A stretch of 64,000 nucleotides of DNA from Janthinobacterium rivuli (GTDB lineage Bacteria > Pseudomonadota > Gammaproteobacteria > Burkholderiales > Burkholderiaceae_D), in the NCBI RefSeq assembly GCF_009208735.1, contig NZ_WFLJ01000002.1:62001-126000 (forward strand). Reading direction: 5' to 3'. Position 1 is the stretch's first letter. Each line of letters begins with the position of its first letter. The notes beneath the pieces were generated by a model. It saw only the letters and a list, made by a program, of their open reading frames with translations. It made no database searches and was not told the origin of the DNA. Made by a program: the position numbers and the translations under genes. Positions 1 through 8,453 of the stretch are shown here, one piece after another.

Positions 1-428
1 CCCAGCACGCCTTCGATGAACTGGCCGAACCAGCCGTTCGACGAGTACAAAGCCGTCAGGGTGATGCCGGCCACGGCCGTCGGCAAGGCGAACGGCAAGT
101 CGACCAGCGCGTCGATGATGCGCTTGCCGGGAAATTGATAGCGCACCAGCACCCAGGCCAGGATGCCGCCGAACACCACGTTCAGCAGGGCGGCGATCAG
201 GGAAGCGCCAAACGTCAGGCGGTACGACGCCATCACGCGCTCGGACGTGACGGCGCTGAAGAAGGCATCCCACGTCATGGTGAAGGTTTTCAGGAACACC
301 GACGACAGCGGAATAAGGACGATCAAGGCCAGGTAAAAGAGCGTAAAGCCCAGTGACAGCTTAAACCCCGGCATGACCCGAAACGGCGCTCCCCGCGCCT
401 TGATCGGTGCTGCTGATGCTGCAGACAT
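1..428 (-). CDS. cysT: Sulfate ABC transporter permease CysT (partial)
   Basis: Inner-membrane permease of the sulfate/thiosulfate ABC importer. The window edge cuts the gene, leaving the first ~142 codons. The visible protein begins MSAASAAP, has a membrane segment (LSLGFTLFYLALIVLIPLSS), then the typical CysT region with RVMASYRLTFGASLIAALLN and DLPFALPTAVAGITL. Expected partners are CysW and CysA beyond the edge and the periplasmic binding protein encoded at 1999-3003. A hairpin terminator at 558-588 separates it from the peroxiredoxin gene upstream, so it probably has its own promoter between 429 and 557. The ATG at 426-428 is the only good start. Family assignment is from recognised sequence. 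Confidence 0.9.
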   Translation of the reverse strand, partial: MSAASAAPIKARGAPFRVMPGFKLSLGFTLFYLALIVLIPLSSVFLKTFTMTWDAFFSAVTSERVMASYRLTFGASLIAALLNVVFGGILAWVLVRYQFPGKRIIDALVDLPFALPTAVAGITLTALYSSNGWFGQFIEGVL

Positions 429-557
429 AGAAACTCCTTCTTATTACATTTTTGAGTTATAGGACGCAATAATCACATGCAATCGTTATAAAAAGAACTA
501 ACCATTTCTCATTTGCTTAGATGGATTTCGCATACTTGCTTGCGGAATCTGCGGGCG

Positions 558-588
558 AAAAAAAACGCACCGGCGAGGTGCGTTTTTG
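558..588 (-). terminator. Rho-independent terminator after peroxiredoxin gene
   Basis: The arms AACGCACC and GGTGCGTT enclose a short GGCGA-type loop and have A and T tracts on both sides, so the hairpin could work in either direction. It lies downstream of the minus-strand peroxiredoxin gene and upstream of cysT. Confidence 0.75.
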
Positions 589-608
589 TTGGATCAAGAG
601 TGCCGAAT

Positions 609-690
609 AAAACGTTCAGGGCTAGGCGCGTTGCCGAAGACAGTACGAATGTACGGCGAGGCAATGCAACAACGCCATGGACGTTTTTTC
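609..690. repeat. Long imperfect palindrome downstream of peroxiredoxin gene
   Basis: Outer arms AAAACGT/ACGTTTT, inner arms TTGCC/GGCAA and a central GTAC-GAAT-GTAC make an ~80-nt imperfect hairpin ending in a T-run beside the 3' end of the peroxiredoxin gene. It resembles a short interspersed intergenic repeat or a second terminator. No second copy was noticed in this window. Confidence 0.45.
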
Positions 691-697
691 GGTGCTC

Positions 698-1336
698 TTA
701 TTTGTTGGGCTGCGGCGTCAAACGCAGATACGGCTTGGCTGCAGTAAAGCCCTTCGGATACTTCTGCTTGATCACGTCCGGGTCTTGCACGGTCAGCGGA
801 ATGATGACGTCGTCGCCATCCTGCCAGTTGCCGGGCGTGGCCACGGTGTAGCCGTCCGTCAGTTGCAGGGCGTCGATGACGCGCAGGATTTCATTGAAGT
901 TGCGGCCAGTGCTCAGCGGATACGTGAGGATCAGGCGCACCTTCTTGTTCGGGTCGATGATGAAGACGGAACGCACGGTGGCCGTGACGGACTGCTCCGG
1001 GTGGATCATGTCGTACAGCACCGACACTTTCTTGTCGACGTCGGCGATGATGGGGAAGCCCACCACCGTGTTTTGCGTCTCTTCGATATCCTTGATCCAG
1101 CGCTTGTGCGACTCGGCCGCGTCCACGGACAGGGCGATGGCCTTCACGTTGCGCTTGTCGAATTCCGGCTTGAGCTTGGCCGTCAGGCCCAGTTCCGTCG
1201 TGCACACGGGGGTAAAGTCGGCCGGGTGGGAAAACAGCACCACCCAGGAGTTGCCCGCCCACTCGTGGAACTTGAGGGGGCCGATCGAGCTGTCTTGTTC
1301 AAAATCAGGGGCGACGTCGCCCAGGCGTAAAGTCAT
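698..1336 (-). CDS. 1-Cys peroxiredoxin (Prx6 type)
   Basis: Thiol peroxidase that reduces H2O2 and organic hydroperoxides in the cytoplasm. The 212-aa protein has the AhpC/TSA thioredoxin fold. The peroxidatic motif is HPADFTPVCTTELG with the active-site Cys near residue 45, and Prx6-type features follow (FPIIADVDKKVSVLYDMIHP, STGRNFNEILRVIDALQLTD). No second resolving Cys is evident, consistent with the 1-Cys class. It lies 42 bp downstream of the alpha/beta hydrolase gene on the same strand, after sbp, and is followed by hairpins at 609-690 and 558-588. Placement among sulfate-uptake genes suggests shared sulfur or oxidative-stress control, but that is inference. Confidence 0.93.
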   Translation of the reverse strand: MTLRLGDVAPDFEQDSSIGPLKFHEWAGNSWVVLFSHPADFTPVCTTELGLTAKLKPEFDKRNVKAIALSVDAAESHKRWIKDIEETQNTVVGFPIIADVDKKVSVLYDMIHPEQSVTATVRSVFIIDPNKKVRLILTYPLSTGRNFNEILRVIDALQLTDGYTVATPGNWQDGDDVIIPLTVQDPDVIKQKYPKGFTAAKPYLRLTPQPNK

Positions 1337-1378
1337 CGTGATCTCCTTGAGAGGTTGTGTGGCGGTATGTTCGTCGTA

Positions 1379-1945
1379 TCAGGCTGCCTGACGGTGGCGT
1401 TTGTCGCTTTGCGCCAGATCAAACAGCGTTTGCAGCTGCGCCTGGCCGTAGACCCAGTCACCCAGGCGCGACTCGGCGTTGATATGGCCCAGCGCACCGC
1501 CATCAATATACTTGCAATTCCAGCGCCGTGCCCACTGCGCCGCGTGTTCGGCCGTCATCCACGGGTCCGTCTGGCTGGCGATCAGAATGCCGGGGCAAGG
1601 CAGCCGCTTTTGCGGCAATGCCTTGGCCACGCCAAACTTGTCGGGATCGGCCGGCCCCACCAGCAGCACGCCGGCCACGCCCTGCGGGTCGCGCGCCAGG
1701 CTGTGCGCCGTCGTCAGGCAGCCGAAGCTGTGGGCGACGATCAGCGTGGGACGCGCATCTTGCCGCCGCACCTGGTCCAGGCGCGCCGACCAAGTGGCCA
1801 GGTCGGGTGCGTTCCAGTCGTCCTGCTCGACCCGCTCGAATTGCGGATACAGGCGCTGCCAGCGGCTCTGCCAATGCTCGGGACCGCTGTTATGCAAGCC
1901 CGGCACGATCAATACCCGGTAATCGGAAAAGCTGCGCAGCGCCAT
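1379..1945 (-). CDS. RBBP9/YdeN family alpha/beta hydrolase
   Basis: Small serine hydrolase of 188 aa. It opens with the family signature VLIVPGLHNSGPEHWQSRW and has the nucleophile elbow AHSFGCL (GxSxG variant with His before Ser). An Asp lies in the DPWM segment and a C-terminal GHINAES supplies the His, completing the usual Ser-Asp-His triad. The substrate is unknown. The ATG at 1943-1945 is chosen because the family signature starts a few residues after it; the frame stays open further upstream but reads low-quality sequence. The gene is 53 bp from sbp and 42 bp from the peroxiredoxin gene, so co-transcription is likely. Confidence 0.85.
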   Translation of the reverse strand: MALRSFSDYRVLIVPGLHNSGPEHWQSRWQRLYPQFERVEQDDWNAPDLATWSARLDQVRRQDARPTLIVAHSFGCLTTAHSLARDPQGVAGVLLVGPADPDKFGVAKALPQKRLPCPGILIASQTDPWMTAEHAAQWARRWNCKYIDGGALGHINAESRLGDWVYGQAQLQTLFDLAQSDKRHRQAA

Positions 1946-1998
1946 GATGTGTCCTTGCGTGATCGATTCCGGCAAGCGTTGCCGCCTGCCGGTGAAGA

Positions 1999-3003
1999 TT
2001 ACTTCGGCTGGTAGATCTGGTCGAAGATACCGCCGTCGGCAAAGTGCGCCTTCTGTGCCGCCGTCCACCCGCCCGCCACTTGCTCGATGGTGAACAGGTT
2101 GACCTTGGCGAACTGCGACGCGTACTTCTTCGCCGCCTTGTCCGTTGCCGGACGGTAGTAGTTCTTGGCGATGATGTCTTGCGCTTCATCCGTGTACAGG
2201 TAATTCAGGTAAGCCTCGGCCACCTTGCGCGTGCCATGCTTGTCGGCAAACTTGTCAACGACGGCGACGGGCGGCTCGGCCAGGATGCTGACGGACGGCG
2301 TGATGATGTCGAACTTGGTCGGGCCCAGTTCCTTGACGGCCAAATACGCTTCGTTTTCCCAGGCGATCAGCACGTCGCCGATGCCACGCTCGACGAAGGT
2401 GGTGGTGGCGCCGCGCGCGCCGGAATCGAGCACGGGCACGTTCTTGTACAGTTTGCCGAGGAAATCCTTGGCCTTGGCTTCGCTGCCGCCCGGCTGGCGC
2501 AAGGCGTAACCCCACGCCGCCAGATGGTTCCAGCGGGCGCCACCCGAGGTCTTCGGATTCGGCGTGATGACAGACACGCCCGGTTTGATCAGGTCATTCC
2601 AATCCTTGATGCCTTTCGGGTTGCCCTTGCGCACCAAGAACACGATGGTCGAGGTGTATGGCGAGCTGTTGTGCTTCAAGCGCTTTTGCCAGTCGGCGGC
2701 CAGCAGCTTGTGCTCGGCCAGCGCATCGATGTCGTAGGCCAGGGCCAAGGTCACCACGTCCGCTTCCAGGCCGTCGATGACGGCGCGCGCCTGCTTGCCG
2801 GAACCGCCGTGCGATTGCTTGATCTTGACGTTGTCGCCCGTCTTGCCTTTCCACTCCTTGGCAAACGCCGTGTTCACATCCTGGTACAGCTCGCGCGTCG
2901 GGTCATACGACACGTTGAGCAGGGTGATATCGGCGGCCTGCGCCGTTTGCAGAATGGCAAATGCGCTGATGGCGGCGGCAATGATGATTTTTTTCGACAG
3001 CAT
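1999..3003 (-). CDS. sbp: Periplasmic sulfate-binding protein
   Basis: Substrate-binding component of the sulfate/thiosulfate ABC importer, 334 aa. The signal peptide is [23 protein letters not shown], cleaved before [16 protein letters not shown], the classic start of mature Sbp/CysP. Later family blocks include [28 protein letters not shown] and [10 protein letters not shown]. It works with CysT (1-428) and presumably CysW/CysA outside the window. Here it is separated from cysT by a hydrolase and a peroxiredoxin gene. Sulfur control by a CysB-type activator is expected, but no site was identified. Confidence 0.95.
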   Translation of the reverse strand: MLSKKIIIAAAISAFAILQTAQAADITLLNVSYDPTRELYQDVNTAFAKEWKGKTGDNVKIKQSHGGSGKQARAVIDGLEADVVTLALAYDIDALAEHKLLAADWQKRLKHNSSPYTSTIVFLVRKGNPKGIKDWNDLIKPGVSVITPNPKTSGGARWNHLAAWGYALRQPGGSEAKAKDFLGKLYKNVPVLDSGARGATTTFVERGIGDVLIAWENEAYLAVKELGPTKFDIITPSVSILAEPPVAVVDKFADKHGTRKVAEAYLNYLYTDEAQDIIAKNYYRPATDKAAKKYASQFAKVNLFTIEQVAGGWTAAQKAHFADGGIFDQIYQPK

Positions 3004-3133
3004 CTAAGATCCCCGTGTGGTTGAACTTTCAGAGCCACCAGATTACGGCGCCACGGCCGCAAAGAGAACGAAGCGTTTCGCCGTTTGATATACATTTTTC
3101 GCATATGGACGGCGCGCAACGGGGATTTAGTGC

Positions 3134-3517
3134 TTAATAAAAACGGTTGAACAGCACCACGGACCACGCTGCAAAAGCCAGGATACAGGTCAGCAGCACG
3201 GCGGCGCTGCCGAAGTCCTTGGCGTTTTTCGACAGCGGATGGCGCTCCAGCGAAATACGGTCGACCACGGCTTCGATTGCGGAATTGATCAGTTCGACGA
3301 TCAACACCAGCAGCAGCACGCCGATCAGCACCAGTTTTTCAAAGGCGGAGATGCGCAAGACCAAGGCAATCACCGTACCGACGACGAACAAACCGAGTTC
3401 CTGGCGGAATGCATGTTCATGGCGCCAGGCCGCCTTCAAGCCATCGAGCGAGTAGAAAAAAGCGGCAAAGATCCGCTTCAAGCCACTCTTGCTTTTGAAT
3501 TCATTTACAGGTTGCAT
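3134..3517 (-). CDS. dgkA: Diacylglycerol kinase DgkA
   Basis: Inner-membrane prokaryotic diacylglycerol kinase of 127 aa, which phosphorylates diacylglycerol to phosphatidic acid for phospholipid recycling. Family residues include GLKAAWRHEHAFRQEL (cytoplasmic amphipathic helix) and the catalytic helix VELINSAIEAVVDRIS with the conserved Glu and Asn, followed by KDFGSAAV. Three membrane segments are visible. The ATG at 3515-3517 (MQPVNEF) fits the family length; an upstream in-frame ATG would add 17 unlikely residues. It is divergent from the IclR gene. Confidence 0.93.
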   Translation of the reverse strand: MQPVNEFKSKSGLKRIFAAFFYSLDGLKAAWRHEHAFRQELGLFVVGTVIALVLRISAFEKLVLIGVLLLVLIVELINSAIEAVVDRISLERHPLSKNAKDFGSAAVLLTCILAFAAWSVVLFNRFY

Positions 3518-3670
3518 AGTTTTCCATGATTCAAAGTCCATCCAACCACCAATTATGACGGCCAACATGAGAATTGTGACAATTTATTCGCTGACTATCT
3601 CGGAACATTTCACTATTTTTTCACATCATGGTATAAAGAAGCATGAATACTGCATTGCACCAAATCCATC

Positions 3671-4450
3671 ATGAAAATTGAACCGGTCGCTGCCCCGAAG
3701 ACGACGATCCAGGTGATCGAACGCATGGTCGCCCTGCTCGATGCCCTGGCCAAATATTCCGACCCGGTCAGCCTGAAGGAATTATCCAAGGTTTCCGGCT
3801 TGCACCCCTCGACGGCGCACCGCATCCTCAACGACATGGTGCTGACGCGCTTTGTCGACCGCATCGAACCGGGCACGTACCGGCTGGGCATGCGCCTGCT
3901 GGAACTGGGCAATGTGGTGAAAAGCCGCCTCAGCGTGCGCGAAGCGGCGCTGGACTTCATGCGCCAGCTGCACAAGAAAACCCAGCAAACGATCAACCTG
4001 TCCGTGCGCCAGGGCGACGAGATCGTCTACATCGACCGCGCCTTTTCCGAGCGTTCGGGCATGCAGGTGGTGCGCGCCATCGGCGGCCGCGGCCCCTTGC
4101 ACCTGACTTCGACCGGTAAATTATTCCTCTCCGTCGACGAGCCGAAAGCCATCCGCGCGTATGCCACGCGCACGGGCTTGGCCGGGCACAACAAGAATTC
4201 CATCACGGATCTGCAAAAGCTCGAACGCGAGCTGAGCCTGGTGCGCGAGCGCGGCTATGCGCGCGACAATGAAGAGCTGGAACTGGGCGTGCGCTGCATG
4301 GCCGCCGGCATCCGCGACGACTCGGGCAAGCTGATCGCCGGCCTGTCGATCTCGGCACCGGCCGACCGCCTGCAGGATGAGTGGCTGGTGGACCTGGTGG
4401 AAACGGCGAACCAGATTTCCGTGACCTTGGGATTCATTCCTCAAGAGTAA
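3671..4450 (+). CDS. IclR family transcriptional regulator
   Basis: DNA-binding regulator of 259 aa. The N-terminal winged helix-turn-helix spans about residues 10-75 (VSLKELSKVSGLHPSTAHRIL, then TYRLGMRLLELG). A C-terminal IclR effector-binding domain follows, with YIDRAFSERSGMQVV, GRGPLHLTSTGKLFL and ELELGVRCMAAGI. It is transcribed divergently from dgkA and convergently with the endopeptidase gene, so the target is not obvious from context. The effector is unknown. Confidence 0.9.
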   Translation: MKIEPVAAPKTTIQVIERMVALLDALAKYSDPVSLKELSKVSGLHPSTAHRILNDMVLTRFVDRIEPGTYRLGMRLLELGNVVKSRLSVREAALDFMRQLHKKTQQTINLSVRQGDEIVYIDRAFSERSGMQVVRAIGGRGPLHLTSTGKLFLSVDEPKAIRAYATRTGLAGHNKNSITDLQKLERELSLVRERGYARDNEELELGVRCMAAGIRDDSGKLIAGLSISAPADRLQDEWLVDLVETANQISVTLGFIPQE

Positions 4451-4485
4451 TAAGAATGCAGGGCAGCCATGCCGCCCTGGACACC

Positions 4486-5559
4486 TTACCCCCCTGGCAA
4501 GCTCATATTGGCTGGTTTCAAGGCTTCCAGCCATTTACGCATGCGCCCCGCGTCGGCCGTACGCGACTGTTTTCCCTTGGAATCGAGGAAGACCATGATC
4601 ACGGCCCGTCCTTCGATGACGGCCTGCATCATCAAACAACGTCCCGCCTCATTGATGAAGCCCGTCTTTTGCAAGCCGATTTCCCAGCCGGGGTTGGCCA
4701 CCAGGTGATTCGTATTGCCAAACTGCATGGGCTGGCCGCTCGCTTCGACGATGGCTTTCGGGTCCGTCGAGTACTCGCGCAGCAGCGGATGGCGGAAGGC
4801 GGCCATGGCCAGCTTGCCCAGGTCGCGCGCGCTGGCCACGTTCATTTTCGACAGGCCGCTGGAATCGACATAGTGCGTATCCATCATGCCCAGCTGGCGC
4901 GCCTTGCTGTTCATGGCGTCGACAAACGCCGGCAAGCCGCCCGGATAATTGCGGCCCAGCGCCGAGGCGGCGCGGTTTTCCGAGCTCATCAGGGCGATAT
5001 GCAGCATGTTCGCGCGCGTCAATTGGGAGCCCACCTTCAGACGTGAACTGCTGAACTTGGCGCGGTCCACGTCCTCGTCCGTGATGGTCAGCAGCTCATC
5101 CATGTCCTGGTGCGCTTCGACCACCACCAGGCCCGTCATCATCTTGGTGATGGAGGCGATGGGCAAGGCCACATTGGAATTCTTTTCAAACAGCACTTCC
5201 GAGTTGGCCTGGTCCAGCACCAGCGCCACGCTCGACTTGAGGTCGAGCGGATCGCGCGTCAGGTTCAGGCCTGCCAGGTCGCCCATGGTGGGCATCGGTG
5301 CGGCCATGGGCACGGCCACGCTGCTGATTTTTTGATAGATGACCTTGCGTTTGCCGCGCACCATGACGACCCGGCGCACGGTCTTTTCGCGCGGCGCGGC
5401 CGTCGCGCCCTTGCGCAGCACGACTTTGATTTTCTTGGTGTTGTGTTTCTTCGCGGCTGAGGATTTGCCGTTCGCATCCCTGGCGTGCACGGCCGCAGCC
5501 GGCGCCAGCGCAAACAGCAGGGAAGCCAGGATACCCAGCGCAAGTTTAAACTTAGCCAT
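4486..5559 (-). CDS. pbpG: D-alanyl-D-alanine endopeptidase (PBP7/PbpG type)
   Basis: Periplasmic serine peptidase that cuts D-Ala-mDAP crosslinks in murein, 357 aa. A signal peptide covers residues 1-27. A basic linker (AAKKHNTKKIKVVLRK) of about residues 33-75 is longer than in E. coli PBP7. The S11 catalytic motifs are present: SITK at ~136-139, SEN at ~193-195 and KTG at ~298-300, followed by FINEAGRCL. The gene has its own upstream region and faces the IclR gene tail to tail. Confidence 0.9.
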   Translation of the reverse strand: MAKFKLALGILASLLFALAPAAAVHARDANGKSSAAKKHNTKKIKVVLRKGATAAPREKTVRRVVMVRGKRKVIYQKISSVAVPMAAPMPTMGDLAGLNLTRDPLDLKSSVALVLDQANSEVLFEKNSNVALPIASITKMMTGLVVVEAHQDMDELLTITDEDVDRAKFSSSRLKVGSQLTRANMLHIALMSSENRAASALGRNYPGGLPAFVDAMNSKARQLGMMDTHYVDSSGLSKMNVASARDLGKLAMAAFRHPLLREYSTDPKAIVEASGQPMQFGNTNHLVANPGWEIGLQKTGFINEAGRCLMMQAVIEGRAVIMVFLDSKGKQSRTADAGRMRKWLEALKPANMSLPGG

Positions 5560-5736
5560 TCGATAATTCCCCGTGAAGCTGTTGCCTTATTGCAGTGTAG
5601 CGAAATGCAGAGTAATCGCAAGCCTATTTAACAGTTAGGACAGTATTTATTGCAGCAACGAAATACAAATCGTTAGCGATCCGCAAACAAACTCATCCTT
5701 AACGGACTGTTTTCCTGTGCCGGTCGCTGGTAATGT

Positions 5737-6456
5737 CTATTTGTCCATGAATTTAACAAAGCCGGCCAGCGGCTCGCGCTCCGTGCTCAAGCGGTTCTCG
5801 ATCTTGTCCGGGTCGGCATGACCGAGAGCCATGCCGCACACCACCATTTCGCTGGCCGGCACACCCAGCTCGTCACGGATGATGTCATGGTAATGGATGA
5901 AAGCCGCTTGCGGACACGTATCGAGTCCCCGCGCGCGCGCCGCCAGCATGATGTTTTGCAAGAACATGCCGTAGTCGAGCCAGGAACCCTGCTCCAGCAC
6001 GCGCTCGATGGTAAAGATCAGGCCGACGGGCGCATCGAAAAACTGGAAATTGCGCCCATGCTGGGCCGCCATGCCAGCCGTGTCGCCCCGCTCCAGACCC
6101 AGCAGCTGGTACAGGTCCAGGCCGATCTTGCGGCGACGCTCGATGAACGGCGCCGTCCACTGGCGCGGGTAATAGGTGTACGACGCCGTGCGCGCGGGCG
6201 CATCGGGCGCCTTCGGCGCGTCGTAAGCGGCGAGGATGCGGCGCGAAAGGCGCTGGCGCGCCTCGCCCGACAGCACATACACTTTCCACGGCTGCATGTT
6301 GGCGCCCGAAGGCGCGCGCGCCGCCACTTCCAGGATGCGCGCGATATCGTCCTGCTCGACCGGCGTGGGTAAAAAGGCGCGGATGGAGCGGCGCGACAGA
6401 ATGACGGCGTCCACGGCTTGCTGCGCCGAAGGTGTTTCCAATGCTTGCTTGTTCAC
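5737..6456 (-). CDS. Nitroreductase family flavoprotein
   Basis: FMN-dependent NAD(P)H oxidoreductase of 239 aa. The FMN-phosphate contacts RRSIRAF and AARAPSGANMQPWKVYVL are clear. The central region has WLDYGMFLQNIMLAARARGLDTCPQ and the C-terminal end has VVCGMALGHAD, as in NfsB/PnbA-like enzymes. The natural substrate (quinone, nitroaromatic or enone) cannot be told. It lies 24 bp after the EamA transporter gene and is probably co-transcribed with it. Confidence 0.88.
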   Translation of the reverse strand: MNKQALETPSAQQAVDAVILSRRSIRAFLPTPVEQDDIARILEVAARAPSGANMQPWKVYVLSGEARQRLSRRILAAYDAPKAPDAPARTASYTYYPRQWTAPFIERRRKIGLDLYQLLGLERGDTAGMAAQHGRNFQFFDAPVGLIFTIERVLEQGSWLDYGMFLQNIMLAARARGLDTCPQAAFIHYHDIIRDELGVPASEMVVCGMALGHADPDKIENRLSTEREPLAGFVKFMDK

Positions 6457-6480
6457 TGCCCTGCTCTCCCGCTTGTTGCT

Positions 6481-7407
6481 TTATTTCTTGACGACGAATA
6501 CCACACCGACCACGGCCACCAGCATGCCGGCGATGCCCAGCATATTAAAGGCTTCGCCAAACATCAGCCAGGCCATCACGGCCGTCGTGGGCGGCGTCAG
6601 GTACAGCAAGCCCGTCACTTTCGTCGCATCGCTGCGGCGGATCAGGGCGAACAGCAGGAAGATGGCGCCGATGGACAGCACGAGTACCGACCACAGCAAG
6701 GCGCCGATGAAGTTGGCTGTCCATTGCACATTGCTGAAATGCAGGTCCAGGCCTTCGTAATACAGGGCGAATGGCAAGACCACCACGATGGAGGCGGCAA
6801 ACTGCACCACCGTGCCGGTGCGCAAGTCGAACTGGGGACAGTGGCGTTTTTGATACATGGTGCCGGCCGTCATCGACAACAGGGCGAACACGCACAGCAG
6901 CACGCTTTCCACGGTCAGGCCCACGAGGTTGATCTTCGCATACACGACGAGGGCCACGCCCAGCAAGCCAAAGAACAGGCCCAGCCACTGGCGCGGGCGC
7001 ACGGATTCGCCGATCAGGGGCGCGGCGCAGGCCGTCAGCACGGGCTGCATGCCGACGATCAGCGCAGAGAGGCCGGCCGGCATGCCCAGCTTGATGGCGC
7101 ACCAGACGCCGGCCAGGTAACCGGCCTGCATCAAAATGCCGGCCACGGCGATCTGGCGGAACTGGCCCACGGGCCATGGCGCGCGCAACAACAGCACCAG
7201 CGGCAGCAGGATCACCAGCACGCCCAGGAAGCGCAGCAGCAAGAAGGTCAGCGGCGGCGCATACGGCAAGCCGAACTTGGCGACGATAAAACCTGTGCTC
7301 CATAACAACACAAAGAAGCCGGGCAAGGCCATCGGCGCCACGGTGGTCAGGAAAGGAGCTTTGGGGACTTTGCCGCTGGCGCCAGCCGCGGCGGGAAGAT
7401 TGGACAT
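6481..7407 (-). CDS. EamA/DMT superfamily transporter
   Basis: Ten-helix drug/metabolite transporter of 308 aa in the inner membrane. Two EamA repeats are visible, the first from GFFVLLWSTGFIVAKFGLPY and the second from VALVVYAKINLVGLTVESV to the C-terminus (MLGIAGMLVAVVGVVFVVKK). These proteins usually export amino acids or metabolites; the substrate is unknown. The ATG at 7405-7407 is preferred to an upstream in-frame ATG because the extra residues are not membrane- or family-like. It is followed closely by the nitroreductase gene. Confidence 0.87.
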   Translation of the reverse strand: MSNLPAAAGASGKVPKAPFLTTVAPMALPGFFVLLWSTGFIVAKFGLPYAPPLTFLLLRFLGVLVILLPLVLLLRAPWPVGQFRQIAVAGILMQAGYLAGVWCAIKLGMPAGLSALIVGMQPVLTACAAPLIGESVRPRQWLGLFFGLLGVALVVYAKINLVGLTVESVLLCVFALLSMTAGTMYQKRHCPQFDLRTGTVVQFAASIVVVLPFALYYEGLDLHFSNVQWTANFIGALLWSVLVLSIGAIFLLFALIRRSDATKVTGLLYLTPPTTAVMAWLMFGEAFNMLGIAGMLVAVVGVVFVVKK

Positions 7408-7591
7408 GGTATCGACTCGGGAAACGGGATACTCACCGGGGCGCTGCGCCGGTGCGGGAGGCAAAGTCTAGCATGCTGCGCCGCACTCGTCCTGAAAGGC
7501 GGGGAAATAACAGTTTAGGATTAAACCATTAATGCACAGAAACTAAATATTTCTCTTTAGAAACAATGACTTTTGACCCAAATCTATTCAA

Positions 7592-7607
7592 TTGTTGCAT
7601 CGCACAA
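7592..7607. promoter_or_regulatory. Palindrome 1, PhaR-type operator candidate
   Basis: TTGTTGC-ATC-GCACAA, an inverted repeat with a TGC-N3-GCA core, just upstream of the -35 of the phasin promoter. A second copy with the same arms lies at 7648-7663. TGC-N3-GCA is the known core of PhaR sites in some PHA producers; the assignment here is inference. Confidence 0.55.
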
Positions 7608-7614
7608 GAATCGC

Positions 7615-7642
7615 TTGACTTCATTTTTTTTCGCCGTAGAAT
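7615..7642 (+). promoter_or_regulatory. Predicted sigma-70 promoter of the phasin gene
   Basis: -35 TTGACT (7615-7620) and -10 TAGAAT (7637-7642) with a 16-bp spacer. Transcription would begin near 7649, inside the second palindrome. The rest of the gene-free stretch 7408-7755 shows nothing else recognisable. Confidence 0.65.
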
Positions 7643-7647
7643 AGGGT

Positions 7648-7663
7648 TTGTTGCGTTGCACAA
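7648..7663. promoter_or_regulatory. Palindrome 2, PhaR-type operator candidate
   Basis: TTGTTGC-GTT-GCACAA, with arms identical to those at 7592-7607. It overlaps the expected transcription start of the phasin gene, a position where a bound repressor would block RNA polymerase. Confidence 0.55.
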
Positions 7664-7755
7664 TTCTTGTTCAGCTTGAAAAATTTAGATTCACCTGCTT
7701 TCCCAAACGGTACACGCAGCATCAAATTAACCAGTTAGATTTTTTGGAGATTTAT

Positions 7756-8322
7756 ATGTTTTCAATTCCTGAGCAATTTTCGTCCGCTACCAAAGCCAAC
7801 CTGGAAGCCCAATTCGCCCTGTTCTCGTCGCTGACGGGCAAAGCCTTCGAAGGCATCGAAAAGATCGTCGAACTGAACCTGACCGCTGCCAAGGCAACGC
7901 TGGAAGAATCGACCGCCGCCGCCAAGCAATTGCTGTCGGCAAAAGACCCACAAGAATTCTTCTCGCTGACCGCTGCGCAAGCCCAGCCTAGCGCCGAAAA
8001 AGCCATCGCTTACGGTCGTCACCTGGCTGCCATCACGTCGGGCACCCAAGCCGAATTCAGCAAAGCTGCTGAATCGCAAATCGCTGAAACCAACCGCAAA
8101 GTGCTGTCCCTGGTGGAAGAAGTCACCAAGAACGCGCCAGCCGGTTCGGAAAACGCCGTCGCCATCCTGAAAAGCGCCATCGGCAACGCCAATGCAGGCT
8201 ACGAGCAATTCTCGAAAACCAGCAAGCAAGCCGTCGAAGCCATCGAAGCGAACCTGACGTCGGCCGTGAACCAGTTCACGCAAGCGGCTGAAAAAGTCGT
8301 GCCACGCACGGCTGCCAAGTAA
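7756..8322 (+). CDS. phaP: Phasin (PHA granule-associated protein)
   Basis: Amphipathic, Ala/Lys/Glu-rich helical protein of 188 aa that coats polyhydroxyalkanoate granules. It begins with the phasin-family signature [20 protein letters not shown], followed by the phasin_2-type [21 protein letters not shown] and [18 protein letters not shown], and ends in a low-complexity helical tail. The ATG at 7756 follows a good ribosome site (TTGGAGATTTAT). A strong promoter with two identical palindromes precedes it, and a terminator lies at 8403-8430. It indicates that the organism stores PHA. Confidence 0.93.
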   Translation: MFSIPEQFSSATKANLEAQFALFSSLTGKAFEGIEKIVELNLTAAKATLEESTAAAKQLLSAKDPQEFFSLTAAQAQPSAEKAIAYGRHLAAITSGTQAEFSKAAESQIAETNRKVLSLVEEVTKNAPAGSENAVAILKSAIGNANAGYEQFSKTSKQAVEAIEANLTSAVNQFTQAAEKVVPRTAAK

Positions 8323-8402
8323 TTATCAAGCGACCGCTACGGCGGTCCGCTGTTACCAGCTCCTCCAGGCATCCATCCCGCACTTCCCCGACGGATGCCA
8401 TT

Positions 8403-8430
8403 ATGCCCCAGCCCAGCTGGGGCATTTTTT
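8403..8430. terminator. Bidirectional terminator between phaP and livF
   Basis: The 8-bp stem TGCCCCAG/CTGGGGCA is followed by six T on the plus strand. It lies between the convergent ends of the phasin gene and the liv operon. Confidence 0.8.
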
Positions 8431-8453
8431 ATGCGCGCTTACTCTCCCCGCTC

